A DNA stretch of 64,000 nt from an uncultured Bacillota bacterium (GCA_947426945.1 CANEFX010000001.1:102188-166187); one strand, 5' to 3'. Counted from the first letter of the stretch, positions 14,579-24,252 are shown. Numbers and translations are program-made. Notes: a model not told the origin generated them from the sequence alone.

Positions 14579-16594
14579 ATGAATCTAGCAGACGCCATGA
14601 CCATCAAGCTGGACTACGACCTGCCCGAGTATCCCGCCTTTGAGGAGGGCTACCGCCGGGCTCCCCGCCGTGAGTCCCACCTGTCCCAGGCCGACAAGGC
14701 TTTGGCAATCAAGAACGCTCTGCGGTATATCCACCCTGACCATCACGCCCAGATGGCCAAGGAGTTTGCCCAGGAGCTGGAAGAGCACGGCCGCATTTAC
14801 GGCTACCGCTTCCGCCCCGCAGGCAGGCTGTACGGCAAGCCCATTGAGGAATACAAGGGCAACTGCACCGAGGCCAAGGCCTTCCAGGTGATGATTGACA
14901 ACAACCTGGATTTTGATATCGCCCTCTACCCCTATGAGCTGGTCACCTACGGCGAGACCGGCCAGGTCTGCCAGAACTGGATGCAGTACCGCCTGATCAA
15001 GAAGTATCTGGAGGTTATGACCGACGAGCAGACCCTGGTGGTCATGTCCGGCCACCCCCTGGGTCTGTTCCACAGCCATAAGATGGCCCCCCGGTGCATC
15101 ATCTCCAATGGCCTGATGGTGGGCATGTACGACAACCAGAAGGACTTCAACCGGGCAGCCGCTATCGGCGTGGCCAACTACGGGCAGATGACCGCCGGCG
15201 GCTGGATGTACATCGGCCCCCAGGGCATCGTCCACGGCACCTTCAACACCCTGCTTAACGCCGGCCGTCTGAAGCTGGGCATCCCCGAGGATGGAAATCT
15301 GGCCGGCCGCCTGTTCATCTCCGCCGGTCTGGGCGGCATGTCGGGCGCGCAGGGCAAGGCCGCCGAGATTGCCGGGGCCGCATCCATCATCGCCGAGGTG
15401 GACGACTCCCGCATTGAGACCCGGTACACTCAGGGCTGGGTGAGCCACCGCACCGCCGACCTGGCCGAGGCCGTAAAGATTGCCCAGGAGCACCAGGCCT
15501 CCAAGCAGCCCTGCGCTGTGGCCTACCACGGCAACATCGTGGACCTGCTGGAGTACGTCTACGACAACAATATCCATGTGGACCTGCTGTCCGACCAGAC
15601 CTCCTGCCACGTGCCCTACGACGGCGGCTACTGCCCCCAGGGCCTGACCTTTGAGCAGCGCACCGAGATGCTGGACAAGGATCCCGAGGGCTTCGCCAAG
15701 CTGGTGGACAAGACCCTCCAGCACCACTATGAGATGATCTGCAAGCTCCACGACAAGGGCACCTACTTCTTCGATTACGGCAACAGCTTCCTGAAGGCGG
15801 TGTACGACACCGGCGTGAAGTCCATCTGCAAGAACGGCGAAAACGACCTGGACGGCTTTGTGTTCCCCTCCTACGTGGAGGACATCCTGGGTCCCTGCCT
15901 CTTTGACTTCGGCTACGGTCCCTTCCGCTGGTGCTGCCTGTCCCGGAACCCCGAGGATCTGGATAAGACCGACGCGGCCGCAGCTGAGTATATCAAGGCT
16001 CATAACCGCCGCTATCAGGACTATGACAACTATGTCTGGTGCCGGGACGCCAAGAAGAACAAGCTGGTTGTGGGCACCCAGTGCCGCATTCTGTATCAGG
16101 ATGCCATGGGCCGCATGAACATCGCCCTGAAGTTTAATGAGATGGTCCGCAACGGCGAGATCGGCCCCGTCATGCTGGGCCGAGACCACCACGACACCGG
16201 CGGAACCGACTCCCCCTTCCGTGAGACCTCCAACATCAAGGACGGCTCCAACATCATGGCCGAGATGGCCACCCAGTGCTACGCGGGCAACGCCGCCCGG
16301 GGCATGAGTCTTATCGCCCTGCACAACGGCGGCGGCACCGGCATCGGAAAGGCCATCAACGGCGGGTTCGGTATGGTGCTGGACGGCTCTGAGCGGGTGG
16401 ACACCATCCTGCGCATGTCCATGCCCTGGGATACCATGGTGGGCGTCTCCCGCCGCAACTGGGCGGGCAACCCCAACTCCATGTCCACCGTGGCCGAGTA
16501 CAACGAGATGTACAAGGGTCAGGACCACATTACCATGCCTTATATTGCCGACGACGCTGTGGTTACCGAGGCGCTCAAGAGCGTTCAAGGCTGA
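14579..16594 (+). CDS. hutU: Urocanate hydratase
   Basis: 671-residue cytosolic enzyme with tightly bound NAD. It converts urocanate to 4-imidazolone-5-propionate, second step of histidine degradation. Family blocks seen are FRPAGRLYGKPIEEYKGNC, YGQMTAGGWMYIGPQG (NAD-binding region), FISAGLGGMSGAQGKAAEIAG, and the C-terminal GRDHHDTGGTDSPFRETSNI. It is longer than the roughly 555-residue proteobacterial HutU and corresponds to the longer Firmicutes form. hutI follows after a hairpin. Codon use is strongly GC-biased, which suggests a well-established, highly expressed gene. Confidence 0.95.
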   Translation: MNLADAMTIKLDYDLPEYPAFEEGYRRAPRRESHLSQADKALAIKNALRYIHPDHHAQMAKEFAQELEEHGRIYGYRFRPAGRLYGKPIEEYKGNCTEAKAFQVMIDNNLDFDIALYPYELVTYGETGQVCQNWMQYRLIKKYLEVMTDEQTLVVMSGHPLGLFHSHKMAPRCIISNGLMVGMYDNQKDFNRAAAIGVANYGQMTAGGWMYIGPQGIVHGTFNTLLNAGRLKLGIPEDGNLAGRLFISAGLGGMSGAQGKAAEIAGAASIIAEVDDSRIETRYTQGWVSHRTADLAEAVKIAQEHQASKQPCAVAYHGNIVDLLEYVYDNNIHVDLLSDQTSCHVPYDGGYCPQGLTFEQRTEMLDKDPEGFAKLVDKTLQHHYEMICKLHDKGTYFFDYGNSFLKAVYDTGVKSICKNGENDLDGFVFPSYVEDILGPCLFDFGYGPFRWCCLSRNPEDLDKTDAAAAEYIKAHNRRYQDYDNYVWCRDAKKNKLVVGTQCRILYQDAMGRMNIALKFNEMVRNGEIGPVMLGRDHHDTGGTDSPFRETSNIKDGSNIMAEMATQCYAGNAARGMSLIALHNGGGTGIGKAINGGFGMVLDGSERVDTILRMSMPWDTMVGVSRRNWAGNPNSMSTVAEYNEMYKGQDHITMPYIADDAVVTEALKSVQG

Positions 16595-16615
16595 ATTTTA
16601 CTGCGACAACATTTC

Positions 16616-16643
16616 AGAGGGGGCGTTTTACGCCCCCTCTTTT
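16616..16643 (+). terminator. Hairpin with U tail between hutU and hutI
   Basis: AGAGGGGGCGT (16616-16626) pairs exactly with ACGCCCCCTCT (16630-16640) across a TTT loop and is followed by TTTGG. It sits 22 bases after the hutU stop and 20 before the hutI start. It is likely a partial terminator that lowers hutI relative to hutU. Confidence 0.6.
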
Positions 16644-16659
16644 GGAAAGGAATGACAAT

Positions 16660-17877
16660 ATGAAAACCATTGTCACCAACATCGGTATGCTGGCCACCCC
16701 CCAGGGTTTCGGGCCCAAGAAGGGAAATGAGCAGGGAAATATTCAGATTCTCAAAGATGCCTGGGTCCTGATGGAGGACGGCGTCATCTCTCAGATTGGG
16801 ACCGGTTCCGCCCCGGCGGCGGACCAGGTCGTCGACGCCCGGGGCAGTCTGGTCACCCCCGGCCTGGTGGACGCCCATACCCATCTGATTTTCGGCGGCT
16901 GGCGGCAGAATGAGTTGGGCCTGAAGCTCCACGGCAAGAGCTATCTGGAGATTCAGAACGCTGGCGGCGGCATCCAGTCCACCACCAACGCCACCCGCCA
17001 GGCCACCGAGGAGGAACTGACCCAGAAGGCCGCCCGGGCTCTGGACGAGATGATGGGCTTCGGCGTTACCACCTGCGAGGCCAAGAGCGGCTACGGCCTG
17101 GCCACCGAGCACGAGCTGAAGGCCCTGCGGGTTATCAAGAACCTGAACGACCGCCACGCCATGGACATCGTGGCCACTTTTATGGGGGCCCATCTGGTCC
17201 CTGCCGAGTACAAGGCCAACCGGGCCGAGTACATTCGCCTGGTGTGTGAGGAGATGATGCCCCTGGTGGCCGAACAGGGTATTGCCAAATACTGCGATGT
17301 GTTCTGCGAGGCGGACACCTTCACCGTGGAGGAGTCCCGCCAGGTGCTGGAGGCGGGCAAGCGGTACGGCCTGATCCCGAAAATTCACGCCGACGAGATT
17401 GAGGCCATCGGCGGCTCCCAGCTGGCCGGCGAGATCGGGGCTATCTCCGCCGAGCACCTTATCGTCTGTCCCCCGGAGGGCGTCGCCAGCATGGCGCAGG
17501 GCGGGGTCATCGCCTGCCTGCTGCCTGCCACCAGCTTCTATCTGGGGGCGGTATTTGCCCCTGCCCGGGATATGGTCAACGCCGGCGTGCCGGTGGCCAT
17601 GGCCTCTGACTTCAACCCCGGCTCCTGCCCCTGCCTGAATCTTCAGTTCGTCATCAACCTGGGCTGCCTGAAGTACAAACTTACACCGGAGGAGGTTCTC
17701 ACCGCCGTCACGCTCAACGCCGCCTCCGCCATCGGCATGGCGGACAAGGTGGGCTCCGTGGAACCGGGGAAGCAGGGCGATCTGGTGATCTGGGACGCAC
17801 CCGACCTGGATTATATCTGCTACCGCATGGGCAGCAATCTGGTCCGGACCGTCATCAAGAAGGGCGCTGTTATCTGA
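16660..17877 (+). CDS. hutI: Imidazolonepropionase
   Basis: 405-residue amidohydrolase-fold metal enzyme that opens 4-imidazolone-5-propionate to N-formimino-L-glutamate, the substrate of FtcD. The metal-binding motif VDAHTHLIFGG is in the first 90 residues; GYGLATEHELKALRVI, IHADEIEAIGG and the ASDFNPGSCPCLNLQ block follow. The ATG at 16660 has GGAAAGGA upstream; an earlier in-frame ATG at 16642 falls on the terminator hairpin and is unlikely. It lies between hutU and an Lrp-type regulator 15 bases downstream. Confidence 0.95.
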   Translation: MKTIVTNIGMLATPQGFGPKKGNEQGNIQILKDAWVLMEDGVISQIGTGSAPAADQVVDARGSLVTPGLVDAHTHLIFGGWRQNELGLKLHGKSYLEIQNAGGGIQSTTNATRQATEEELTQKAARALDEMMGFGVTTCEAKSGYGLATEHELKALRVIKNLNDRHAMDIVATFMGAHLVPAEYKANRAEYIRLVCEEMMPLVAEQGIAKYCDVFCEADTFTVEESRQVLEAGKRYGLIPKIHADEIEAIGGSQLAGEIGAISAEHLIVCPPEGVASMAQGGVIACLLPATSFYLGAVFAPARDMVNAGVPVAMASDFNPGSCPCLNLQFVINLGCLKYKLTPEEVLTAVTLNAASAIGMADKVGSVEPGKQGDLVIWDAPDLDYICYRMGSNLVRTVIKKGAVI

Positions 17878-17892
17878 GAGGAGGGGCGGAGT

Positions 17893-18330
17893 ATGGATAG
17901 AACGGACTATCAAATTCTGAACCTGCTCCAGGCGGACAGCCGTACTACCTTAAAGACCATCGGGGACAGGGTGGGACTCACCGCTCCTGCCGTCTCCGAG
18001 CGTATCCGGCGCATGGAGGAGAAAGGGGTCATCAAAAACTTCTCCGTCAGCGTGGACCGCACCCTGCTGGACAGCAGCCTGACCGGATTTATCCTGGTGG
18101 CGGTCTTTCCGGAGAAGTACAACCAGTTCTGCCGGTTCTGTGAGGAGACCTCCGCCATTATTGCGCACCACCACCTGGTGGGAAAGCTCAATGCGCTGCT
18201 GCGCTTCGCGGTAAAGGATACCCGGGAGCTGGATGTCCTGCTGGCCGCCATCAAGCAGTACGGTGACTCCCAGACCTCGGTGGAACTGGGGGCCTGCTTT
18301 GAGCGGAAGGACATCCCCCTCCCCAAATAA
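17893..18330 (+). CDS. Lrp/AsnC-family transcriptional regulator
   Basis: 145-residue feast/famine regulator. The AsnC-type helix-turn-helix (residues 1-60) reads DYQILNLLQADSRTTLKTIG, then TAPAVSERIRRMEEKGVI. The RAM ligand-binding domain covers about 65-140. It is cotranscribed with hutU-hutI, only 15 bases after hutI, so it is probably part of amino-acid control of this operon; histidine or glutamate would be natural ligands but none can be read from sequence. Confidence 0.9.
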   Translation: MDRTDYQILNLLQADSRTTLKTIGDRVGLTAPAVSERIRRMEEKGVIKNFSVSVDRTLLDSSLTGFILVAVFPEKYNQFCRFCEETSAIIAHHHLVGKLNALLRFAVKDTRELDVLLAAIKQYGDSQTSVELGACFERKDIPLPK

Positions 18331-18346
18331 CGCACTGAAAGTGAAA

Positions 18347-18376
18347 GCGGCCAGCCGGAGTATTCCGGCTGGCCGC
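18347..18376. terminator. Bidirectional terminator after the hut operon
   Basis: 13-bp exact stem, 18347-18359 against 18364-18376, with a four-base loop, followed on the plus strand by CTGTTTTGTT. It separates the convergent Lrp gene and the hemerythrin-response regulator gene. Confidence 0.85.
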
Positions 18377-18385
18377 CTGTTTTGT

Positions 18386-19756
18386 TCAGGACATTTTTTC
18401 CGCGCAGAAGGCGTCGATTTTCTGCTTGATCTCATCGGGTCTCAGGTATTTCAGCAGATAGCCCGCCGGCTTCAGGGAGAGCAGTTCCCGTACAATATCC
18501 GGGTCGCTCCTTCCGGTGAGGAAGATCACCGGAATTTTGGCGAACTCCTTCGCCGAGCGGAGCATCTCCAGAGTCTGCTTTCCGTTGCACACGGGCATCT
18601 CATAGTCCAGCAGGATCAGATCGGGCTTGTCCAGAGTAATGGTCCGGATGGCAGCCACCCCGGATTCGGCCAAAACCACCTGATAATCCTCTGCCAGCAG
18701 ATTTTTGATGCCCTCCCGCACTGTCATGGAGTCGTCTACCACCAGTACCTTCAGCCGGGGGTCAGACTCCTCCTGGGTCACCTGCTTCTCCCGCTTTGCC
18801 AGGTATTTCTCCACCTCAGACAGGGCGTTTTCCTGCTCAATGGGGGTACCGACGCCGTTTTCCAGCAGATGAGGCGCAATCGCGCAGTAGGCGAAATATC
18901 CTGCCCCGCCCGTGTTGAACAGCAGGCTGACCTGGGGGTGCTCCCGCTCGAATATCTTTCGGAACTGCTCATAGGACAGGAGATTTTCCTCCTTCAGCTC
19001 ATAGGCCTTCACATCCGGGAGGTGCTCCATAACCCGGCCCACGAACTGCCGCGCCATGTATCTGGCAGCGTTGACCAGCATGGAGTCCAGTTTGCCGGTC
19101 TGAAGGCCCATGACCTTGCCCACCGTATTAATCAGCAGCTTTTCCTCAAAGGCCAGAACGACCTCCTGCTTTTTCTCACCCTGATTGGTGCCGTAAACCA
19201 AGCGGTAGTATACGCCTTTGCCAAACTTCTCTCCGCCGTAGACGTCGCTGATGACCTGGGATTCCAGGTGGAACATGTCAAACACCAGCTGTACGATCAC
19301 CTTTTTTACGGCGGCCAGCTCCTCCCCGGGCAGAAGGTGTTTCCAGGTGCTGATCCGTTCGCCTGTAATGGCCTGGTCCTCCGTCATGGTGTGGCCAATC
19401 AGCCACCCGGTGCAGACGCCCAGAAAGTGGTCCACCGCATCGGGAGAGTAGCCGGTCTTTTCCAGCTCCTGCTCCAGAGCGGGGAGGGTGTTTTCCCGAA
19501 AGCCCCGGTGAATGCGGCGGTGCTGTTCCAGGTCCTCATAGCCGATAGATTCCATGTACGCCTCTTCATCCGCGAAGTGTTTTACGGCGTGGCCCTTGAA
19601 GTATTTGATTCCCTCCTGACAGGTCCATTGGCTGTCCTTTTCCTCCTCGCGGAAAGTGAACAGCTTGTTGATGATTTTAAACAGGCGCCGGTGCTCCTGG
19701 TCAATCACCTCTACGCCGATGTTAAATTCGTCCCGCCACTCAAAATGGGTCTCCAT
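18386..19756 (-). CDS. Hemerythrin - CheX-like - receiver domain fusion
   Basis: 456 residues. Residues 1-135 are a bacteriohemerythrin with all expected iron ligands: H22, H60, E64, H79, H83, H122 and D127. Residues about 145-310 look like a CheX-type chemotaxis phosphatase domain; this call is weaker. Residues 335-456 are a receiver domain with the acidic pair D341/D342 and phosphoacceptor D384 in LLDYEMP. No membrane segment is seen. The start is the ATG at 19756; upstream in-frame codons lack a ribosome site. The protein probably couples oxygen or redox sensing by the di-iron site to a phosphorelay. It is monocistronic and no histidine kinase is adjacent. Confidence 0.82.
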   Translation of the reverse strand: METHFEWRDEFNIGVEVIDQEHRRLFKIINKLFTFREEEKDSQWTCQEGIKYFKGHAVKHFADEEAYMESIGYEDLEQHRRIHRGFRENTLPALEQELEKTGYSPDAVDHFLGVCTGWLIGHTMTEDQAITGERISTWKHLLPGEELAAVKKVIVQLVFDMFHLESQVISDVYGGEKFGKGVYYRLVYGTNQGEKKQEVVLAFEEKLLINTVGKVMGLQTGKLDSMLVNAARYMARQFVGRVMEHLPDVKAYELKEENLLSYEQFRKIFEREHPQVSLLFNTGGAGYFAYCAIAPHLLENGVGTPIEQENALSEVEKYLAKREKQVTQEESDPRLKVLVVDDSMTVREGIKNLLAEDYQVVLAESGVAAIRTITLDKPDLILLDYEMPVCNGKQTLEMLRSAKEFAKIPVIFLTGRSDPDIVRELLSLKPAGYLLKYLRPDEIKQKIDAFCAEKMS

Positions 19757-19849
19757 AGCACAGCCTCCCTGTGAAAATATGTTTATGGGGCAATTATACA
19801 ATATCAGACCCTTTTTTGCAAGGGACTTCCGGCGGCAGAGAGGAAAAAA

Positions 19850-19875
19850 GCCCGCTCCCGATTTCGGGAGCGGGC
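19850..19875. terminator. Terminator after fhs
   Basis: 11-bp stem GCCCGCTCCCG (19850-19860) / CGGGAGCGGGC (19865-19875). On the minus strand it is followed by TTTTTTCCTC, a good U tract for fhs. Confidence 0.88.
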
Positions 19876-19890
19876 CGGAGGTCAGATATT

Positions 19891-21564
19891 TTAGAACAGG
19901 CCGGTAATTTTTCCGTTTTCATCCACATCGATCTTCTCGGCGGAGGGTACCTTGGGCAGACCGGGCATGGTCATGATATCGCCGGTGAGGGCGACAATGA
20001 ATCCGGCGCCGGCGCACACCTTCAGGTTGCGGACGGTGACCTCGAAGCCCTTGGGCGCGCCCAGCAGTGCCTGGTTGTCGGAGAAGGAGTACTGGGTCTT
20101 GGCCATGCAGATGGGCAGATCGCCAAAGCCCAGATCGGTGAGCTGCTGGGCCTGCTTCCTGGCGTTGGGGGTGAGAACCACCCGGTCGCCGTGGTATACC
20201 TTGGTGACGATGGTGTTCAGCTTGTCCTGGATGGAGGCCCCGTCCTCATAGACGAAGGAGAACTGGTTGGGCTCCTCACACAGCCGGACGACCTCCTCGG
20301 CCAGGGCCACGCCGCCCTCGCCGCCCTTGGCCCACACCTCGGACAGGGCCACATTGACGCCCAGCTCATTGCACTTCTTCTCCACCAGGTCCAGCTCGGC
20401 CTTGGTGTCGGTGGGGAAGGCGTTAATGGCCACCACGCAGGGCAGGCCGTAGACGTTCTTCACGTTGTCCACGTGCTGAAGCAGGTTGGGCAGACCCTTC
20501 TCCAGGGCCTCCAGGTTCTCGCTGTTCAGTTCGGGCTTGGGCACGCCGCCGTGGTACTTCAGGGCGCGGACGGTGGCGACAATCACAACGGCGGAGGGCT
20601 TCAGCCCTGCCTTGCGGCACTTGATGTCAATGAATTTCTCCGCGCCCAGGTCGGCGGCGAAGCCGGCCTCAGTAACGGCGTAGTCGGCCACTTTCAGGGC
20701 CATGCGGGTGGCCATGACGGAGTTGCAGCCGTGGGCGATGTTGGCGAAGGGGCCGCCGTGGATGAAGGCGGGGGTGCCCTCCAGAGTCTGGACCAGGTTG
20801 GGTTTGACGGCGTCCTTCAGCAGAGCGGCCATAGCGCCCTCGGCCTTCAGGTCGTGGGCGGTGACGGGCTTGCCGTCATAGGTGTAGGCCACGATCATTT
20901 TGCCCAGCCGTTCCTTCAAATCGGAGATGGAGGTGGACAGGCACAGCACGGCCATGATCTCGCTGGCCACGGTAATCTCAAAGCCGTCCTCACGGGGCAC
21001 GCCCTGCATTTTGCCGCCCAGGCCGTTGATAATATGGCGCAGCTGACGGTCGTTCATGTCCACAGCCCGCTTCCAGGTGATCTGCTTGACGTCGATGCCC
21101 AGAGCGTTGCCCTGCTGAATGTGGTTGTCCAGCATGGCGGCCATCAGGTTGTTGGCGGCCCCGATGGCGTGGAAGTCGCCGGTAAAGTGGAGATTGATGT
21201 CCTCCATGGGCACCACCTGGGCGTAGCCGCCGCCGGCGGCGCCGCCCTTCACGCCGAACACGGGGCCCAGGGAGGGCTCCCGCAGGGCGACGGCGGATTT
21301 CTTGCCGATCTTGCGCAGGCCGTCGGCCAGACCCACAGAGGTGGTGGTCTTGCCCTCGCCGGCAGGGGTGGGGGTGATGGCGGTGACCAGGATCAGCTTG
21401 CCGTCGGGAGCGGCGGTCTCATTGAGCAGCTTGTAGTCGATCTTGGCCTTGTAGTTGCCGTACATCTCCAGGTACTTTTCGTCGATGCCGGCGGCGGCGG
21501 CGATCTCAGTGATGCGCTTCGGGGTATGTTCCTGGGCGATCTCAATATCGGATTTGATGCTCAT
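19891..21564 (-). CDS. fhs: Formate-tetrahydrofolate ligase
   Basis: 557-residue homotetrameric enzyme that joins formate and THF using ATP to give 10-formyl-THF; in amino-acid fermenters it can run backwards to make ATP and formate. The P-loop-like block [20 protein letters not shown] is near residue 70, and [21 protein letters not shown] follows. The ATG at 21564 has GCAGGAGG seven bases upstream; a longer reading frame upstream lacks support. Together with FtcD and FchA it completes the route from histidine's formimino carbon to formate. Confidence 0.96.
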   Translation of the reverse strand: MSIKSDIEIAQEHTPKRITEIAAAAGIDEKYLEMYGNYKAKIDYKLLNETAAPDGKLILVTAITPTPAGEGKTTTSVGLADGLRKIGKKSAVALREPSLGPVFGVKGGAAGGGYAQVVPMEDINLHFTGDFHAIGAANNLMAAMLDNHIQQGNALGIDVKQITWKRAVDMNDRQLRHIINGLGGKMQGVPREDGFEITVASEIMAVLCLSTSISDLKERLGKMIVAYTYDGKPVTAHDLKAEGAMAALLKDAVKPNLVQTLEGTPAFIHGGPFANIAHGCNSVMATRMALKVADYAVTEAGFAADLGAEKFIDIKCRKAGLKPSAVVIVATVRALKYHGGVPKPELNSENLEALEKGLPNLLQHVDNVKNVYGLPCVVAINAFPTDTKAELDLVEKKCNELGVNVALSEVWAKGGEGGVALAEEVVRLCEEPNQFSFVYEDGASIQDKLNTIVTKVYHGDRVVLTPNARKQAQQLTDLGFGDLPICMAKTQYSFSDNQALLGAPKGFEVTVRNLKVCAGAGFIVALTGDIMTMPGLPKVPSAEKIDVDENGKITGLF

Positions 21565-22021
21565 GTCTGTGGGCCTCCTGCTTTCTGTAAATTTTTGTTT
21601 CTCCGGGGACGGTCCCGGCTTTTGACTGTCACCATTATAACGCACAAAGCAGCTCCCGTAAATAATATTTTTTTGTCACATCGGGACAATTACTTTTTTT
21701 CATAAAGCAAACGGCCGGTTTTACAAAAAAGTAGACCAGGGCCGCTTCAATCCCCTGTCCTGCAAGGGCTCTTTTATAAAGTGCTGTACCGCCGTACTGA
21801 CACATCAGCAGTAGACTATGATACTGTACAAGCAACTTTCATTTTCTCAGCACATTTTTGTTGATTTTAACAATCCGTTGTGATATGATACTTTTCGTAT
21901 CGGGGCTCTGTTGGAGAGGGGCTCTTTTTCCGGGAAAACCATCCTCCCGGAAAAGGAGATCCGGCCGGGCCGCGAAAAATCGGAAGAGGAAACATATTCA
22001 AGAAAGAGGGGTACATTATCT
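21565..22021. other. 457-bp intergenic region between fhs and the NhaC-type gene
   Basis: Divergent control region. The left part is AT-rich and should hold the fhs promoter. A promoter for the plus-strand gene is at 21861-21889. The leader after it carries a perfect 10-bp hairpin, TTTTCCGGGA (21926-21935) / TCCCGGAAAA (21945-21954), and further GC-rich dyads. I recognise no known riboswitch class in it. Confidence 0.55.
21861..21889 (+). promoter_or_regulatory. Promoter of the NhaC-type transporter gene
   Basis: TTGATT (21861-21866), 17-base spacer, TATGAT (21884-21889). This leaves a leader of about 125 bases before the ATG at 22022, long enough for attenuation by the hairpin at 21926-21954. 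Confidence 0.6.
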
Positions 22022-23620
22022 ATGGCAAGTAACGAAAAAACCCGCAGCGTGCGGCTCCCCAACGTCGTCGAGGCGTTGATCCCCATCATCGTGATGATGG
22101 GCCTGATGATCTACGGCCTGAACTTCACCGACGGCACCTATGTGGACGCCCACATGCCTCTGGCCGTGTCCATCGTGGTGGCCTGCATTGTAGGCTGCCT
22201 CTGCGGCCACAGCTTCTCCGACATGCTGGCCGGCATGATCGACCGGCTGAACGCTACCATGGAGGCCATCCTGATCCTGTGCACCGTAGGTCTGCTGGTC
22301 GCCTCCTTCCTCATGTCGGGCACCATTCCCGCCCTGATCTACTACGGGCTGAACCTCCTGACTCCCCAGCTGTTCCTGCCTGTGGGCTGCGTCCTGTGCG
22401 CCATCGTCGGCCTGGCCTGCGGCTCCTCCTGGACCGCCACCGCCACCATGGGCATCGCCATGCTGGGCATCGGCGCCGGCCTGGGCATCCCCGCCCCCAT
22501 CACCGCCGGTATGGCTATCTCCGGCGCCTATGTGGGCGACAAGTTCTCCCCCCTGTCCGACACCACCAACCTGGCCGCCGCCGTGTCTGAGACCGGCCTG
22601 TTCGACCACGTGACCGCCATGGTGTCCACCACCGCCCCCACCTTCGTCCTGGCCCTGATCGGCTATGCCATCCTGGGCGTGGCCACCAGCTCCGGCAGCT
22701 ACGATCCCACCGTGGCCAAGGACATCCAGACCGTGATCGCCTCCGGCTTCAACATCAACCCCTTCCTGCTGGTCCCCATCCTGGTGGTTATCGCCGCCTG
22801 CGTGATGCGGCTCCCCGGCCTGGTGGGCGTTACCATCTCCATCGTGACCGGCGTGCTCTTCGCGGTCATCTTCCAGGGCGTGGGCAGCCTGGCCGACCTG
22901 TTCGACATGCTGCACTACGGCTTCGGCTTCGGCGTTGACACCGCCGACGAGGTCCTGGTCGCGGCGGAGGCCGCTGCTCTGGGCGTGGGCCAGGACGCTT
23001 ACGTCACTGTCTGCGACCTGCTCAACCGGGGCGGCATGGACCACACCATGTGGACCATCAACCTGATCCTGCTGGCTGTGGCCTACGGTGGCGCTCTGGA
23101 GCGCTGCGGCTGCACCGAGGCTCTGTTCGGCAAGCTGAAGAGCAAGATCAGCTCCGTGGGCAGCCTGATTCTGGCCACCATGGTTACCTCTCTGTTCTGC
23201 GACGCCACCATGTGCGACCAGTTCCTGGGCATCGGCGTTCCCGCTCCCCTGTATGTGGAGAAATATGACGAGATGGGCCTGGGCCGGAACATGATGTCCC
23301 GCACCCTGGAGGACTGCGGCACCCTGTGGGCCGCCATGTTCCCCTGGACCGGTTGCGGCGCCTATCAGCAGGGCGTGTTCGGCATGAGCCCCTTCACCTA
23401 CTTCCCCTTCGCTTTCGTGAACCTGCTCAACCCCATCTACGCCGCCATCACCGCTTTCATGGGCCGCAATATCTTCTGGGCTGACGGCTCTTACACCAAT
23501 ATCCTGGGCAAGACCAAGGCCGGCAAGCCCGCCGGCGCCCCTGCCGAGGCGCATGAGAAGGCCCTGAAGAATCTGGAAGCCCGCCGCGCCGCCGGCAAGG
23601 CCCCCAAGATCAGCGCCTGA
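22022..23620 (+). CDS. NhaC-family Na+/H+ antiporter-type transporter
   Basis: 532-residue polytopic membrane protein with about 12 helices. NhaC-family features include the GLACGSSWTATATMGIA block with SGAYVGDKFSPLSDTTNLAAA, the sodium-site-like loop, and the second repeat ending LFCDATMCDQFLGIG. The start chosen is ATG 22022; the ribosome site AAGAGGGG is about 12 bases away, slightly far. It is flanked by fhs and hutH. Some NhaC-like proteins have been assigned as amino-acid or histidine carriers from regulon studies, so histidine uptake with Na+ or H+ exchange is plausible but not shown here. Confidence 0.87.
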   Translation: MASNEKTRSVRLPNVVEALIPIIVMMGLMIYGLNFTDGTYVDAHMPLAVSIVVACIVGCLCGHSFSDMLAGMIDRLNATMEAILILCTVGLLVASFLMSGTIPALIYYGLNLLTPQLFLPVGCVLCAIVGLACGSSWTATATMGIAMLGIGAGLGIPAPITAGMAISGAYVGDKFSPLSDTTNLAAAVSETGLFDHVTAMVSTTAPTFVLALIGYAILGVATSSGSYDPTVAKDIQTVIASGFNINPFLLVPILVVIAACVMRLPGLVGVTISIVTGVLFAVIFQGVGSLADLFDMLHYGFGFGVDTADEVLVAAEAAALGVGQDAYVTVCDLLNRGGMDHTMWTINLILLAVAYGGALERCGCTEALFGKLKSKISSVGSLILATMVTSLFCDATMCDQFLGIGVPAPLYVEKYDEMGLGRNMMSRTLEDCGTLWAAMFPWTGCGAYQQGVFGMSPFTYFPFAFVNLLNPIYAAITAFMGRNIFWADGSYTNILGKTKAGKPAGAPAEAHEKALKNLEARRAAGKAPKISA

Positions 23621-23650
23621 TTATCTACACTGTAATTTACTGTATCAACT

Positions 23651-23672
23651 CCGCCCCCTGCGGGGGGGCGGG
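23651..23672 (+). terminator. GC hairpin after the NhaC-type gene
   Basis: CCGCCCCC and GGGGGGGCGG pair across a TGC loop 31 bases after the stop. There is no U tract, so read-through into the next gene is likely. Confidence 0.45.
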
Positions 23673-23708
23673 TGCCAAAAGGCATTTGGTGAAGAAAGGA
23701 ATCTGCCT

Positions 23709-24203
23709 GTGAGCGCGAAACCTCTCCCTTGGGCTGATCTGTCCGGCCCTATCTATATTCCCCGGGAGCTGAAGCCCCGGAAGCCTTACGTTGTCTACAC
23801 CTGCTGGGCTATGGTGGCGCTTCTGCTGATAGGGGGTATTTTCACCCGGTTTAAGATTGCCCTGATTTTCGGCGTGCTCTACACCCTTACCCTGCTGACC
23901 AAAAAGGATGTGGCGGTGACAGAGCGAGGGCTGGAAATCTTCTATCAGATGAAGATTACCACCAACTACAACTTTTGGCCCTGGGAAGAGATCAACGCTA
24001 TCGTGGTGGAGGACCGCAACCATCCTGAGCTCATCGCTCTCCACATCGGGCGGGGCAGCGCCAGCAAACGTTTTTTCTTCACCCGGCCCGACACCGAAAA
24101 GATTCTGGTCCTGGCCCGGGAGAAGCATCCCGGCGTCCCGGTGCGCCAGGCAACTGACAACCCCCGTTCCGGCGGCTTTTCCCGCAAGAGTAAGGGGCTG
24201 TGA
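23709..24203 (+). CDS. Hypothetical membrane protein, PH-like
   Basis: 164 residues starting with GTG after GAAAGGAATCTGCCT. Two hydrophobic segments lie at about residues 38-70 (AMVALLLIGGIF, ALIFGVLYTLTLL), followed by a soluble part rich in beta-strand pattern (VAVTERGLEIFYQMK, FWPWEEINAIVVED, LIALHIGRG) that resembles bacterial PH-like domains. The C-terminus is basic. I do not recognise a named family. It lies between the NhaC-type gene and hutH and ends at a terminator, so a role in the transport/histidine region is possible but unproven. Confidence 0.6.
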   Translation: MSAKPLPWADLSGPIYIPRELKPRKPYVVYTCWAMVALLLIGGIFTRFKIALIFGVLYTLTLLTKKDVAVTERGLEIFYQMKITTNYNFWPWEEINAIVVEDRNHPELIALHIGRGSASKRFFFTRPDTEKILVLAREKHPGVPVRQATDNPRSGGFSRKSKGL

Positions 24204-24209
24204 CCATTC

Positions 24210-24252
24210 GCGGCCCCCAGAGGGACCCCTACCCTTTGGGGGCCGCCCTTTA
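24210..24252 (+). terminator. Terminator before hutH
   Basis: GCGGCCCCC (24210-24218) pairs with GGGGGCCGC (24238-24246); the inner AGGG/CCCT adds pairs. It is followed by CCTTTAACTTTG. It isolates the upstream genes from hutH. Confidence 0.75.

Noticed and set aside
19771..21705. A 644-codon plus-strand frame opposite fhs
   Set aside because: Low-complexity reverse reading of a highly biased gene; fhs is unambiguous.
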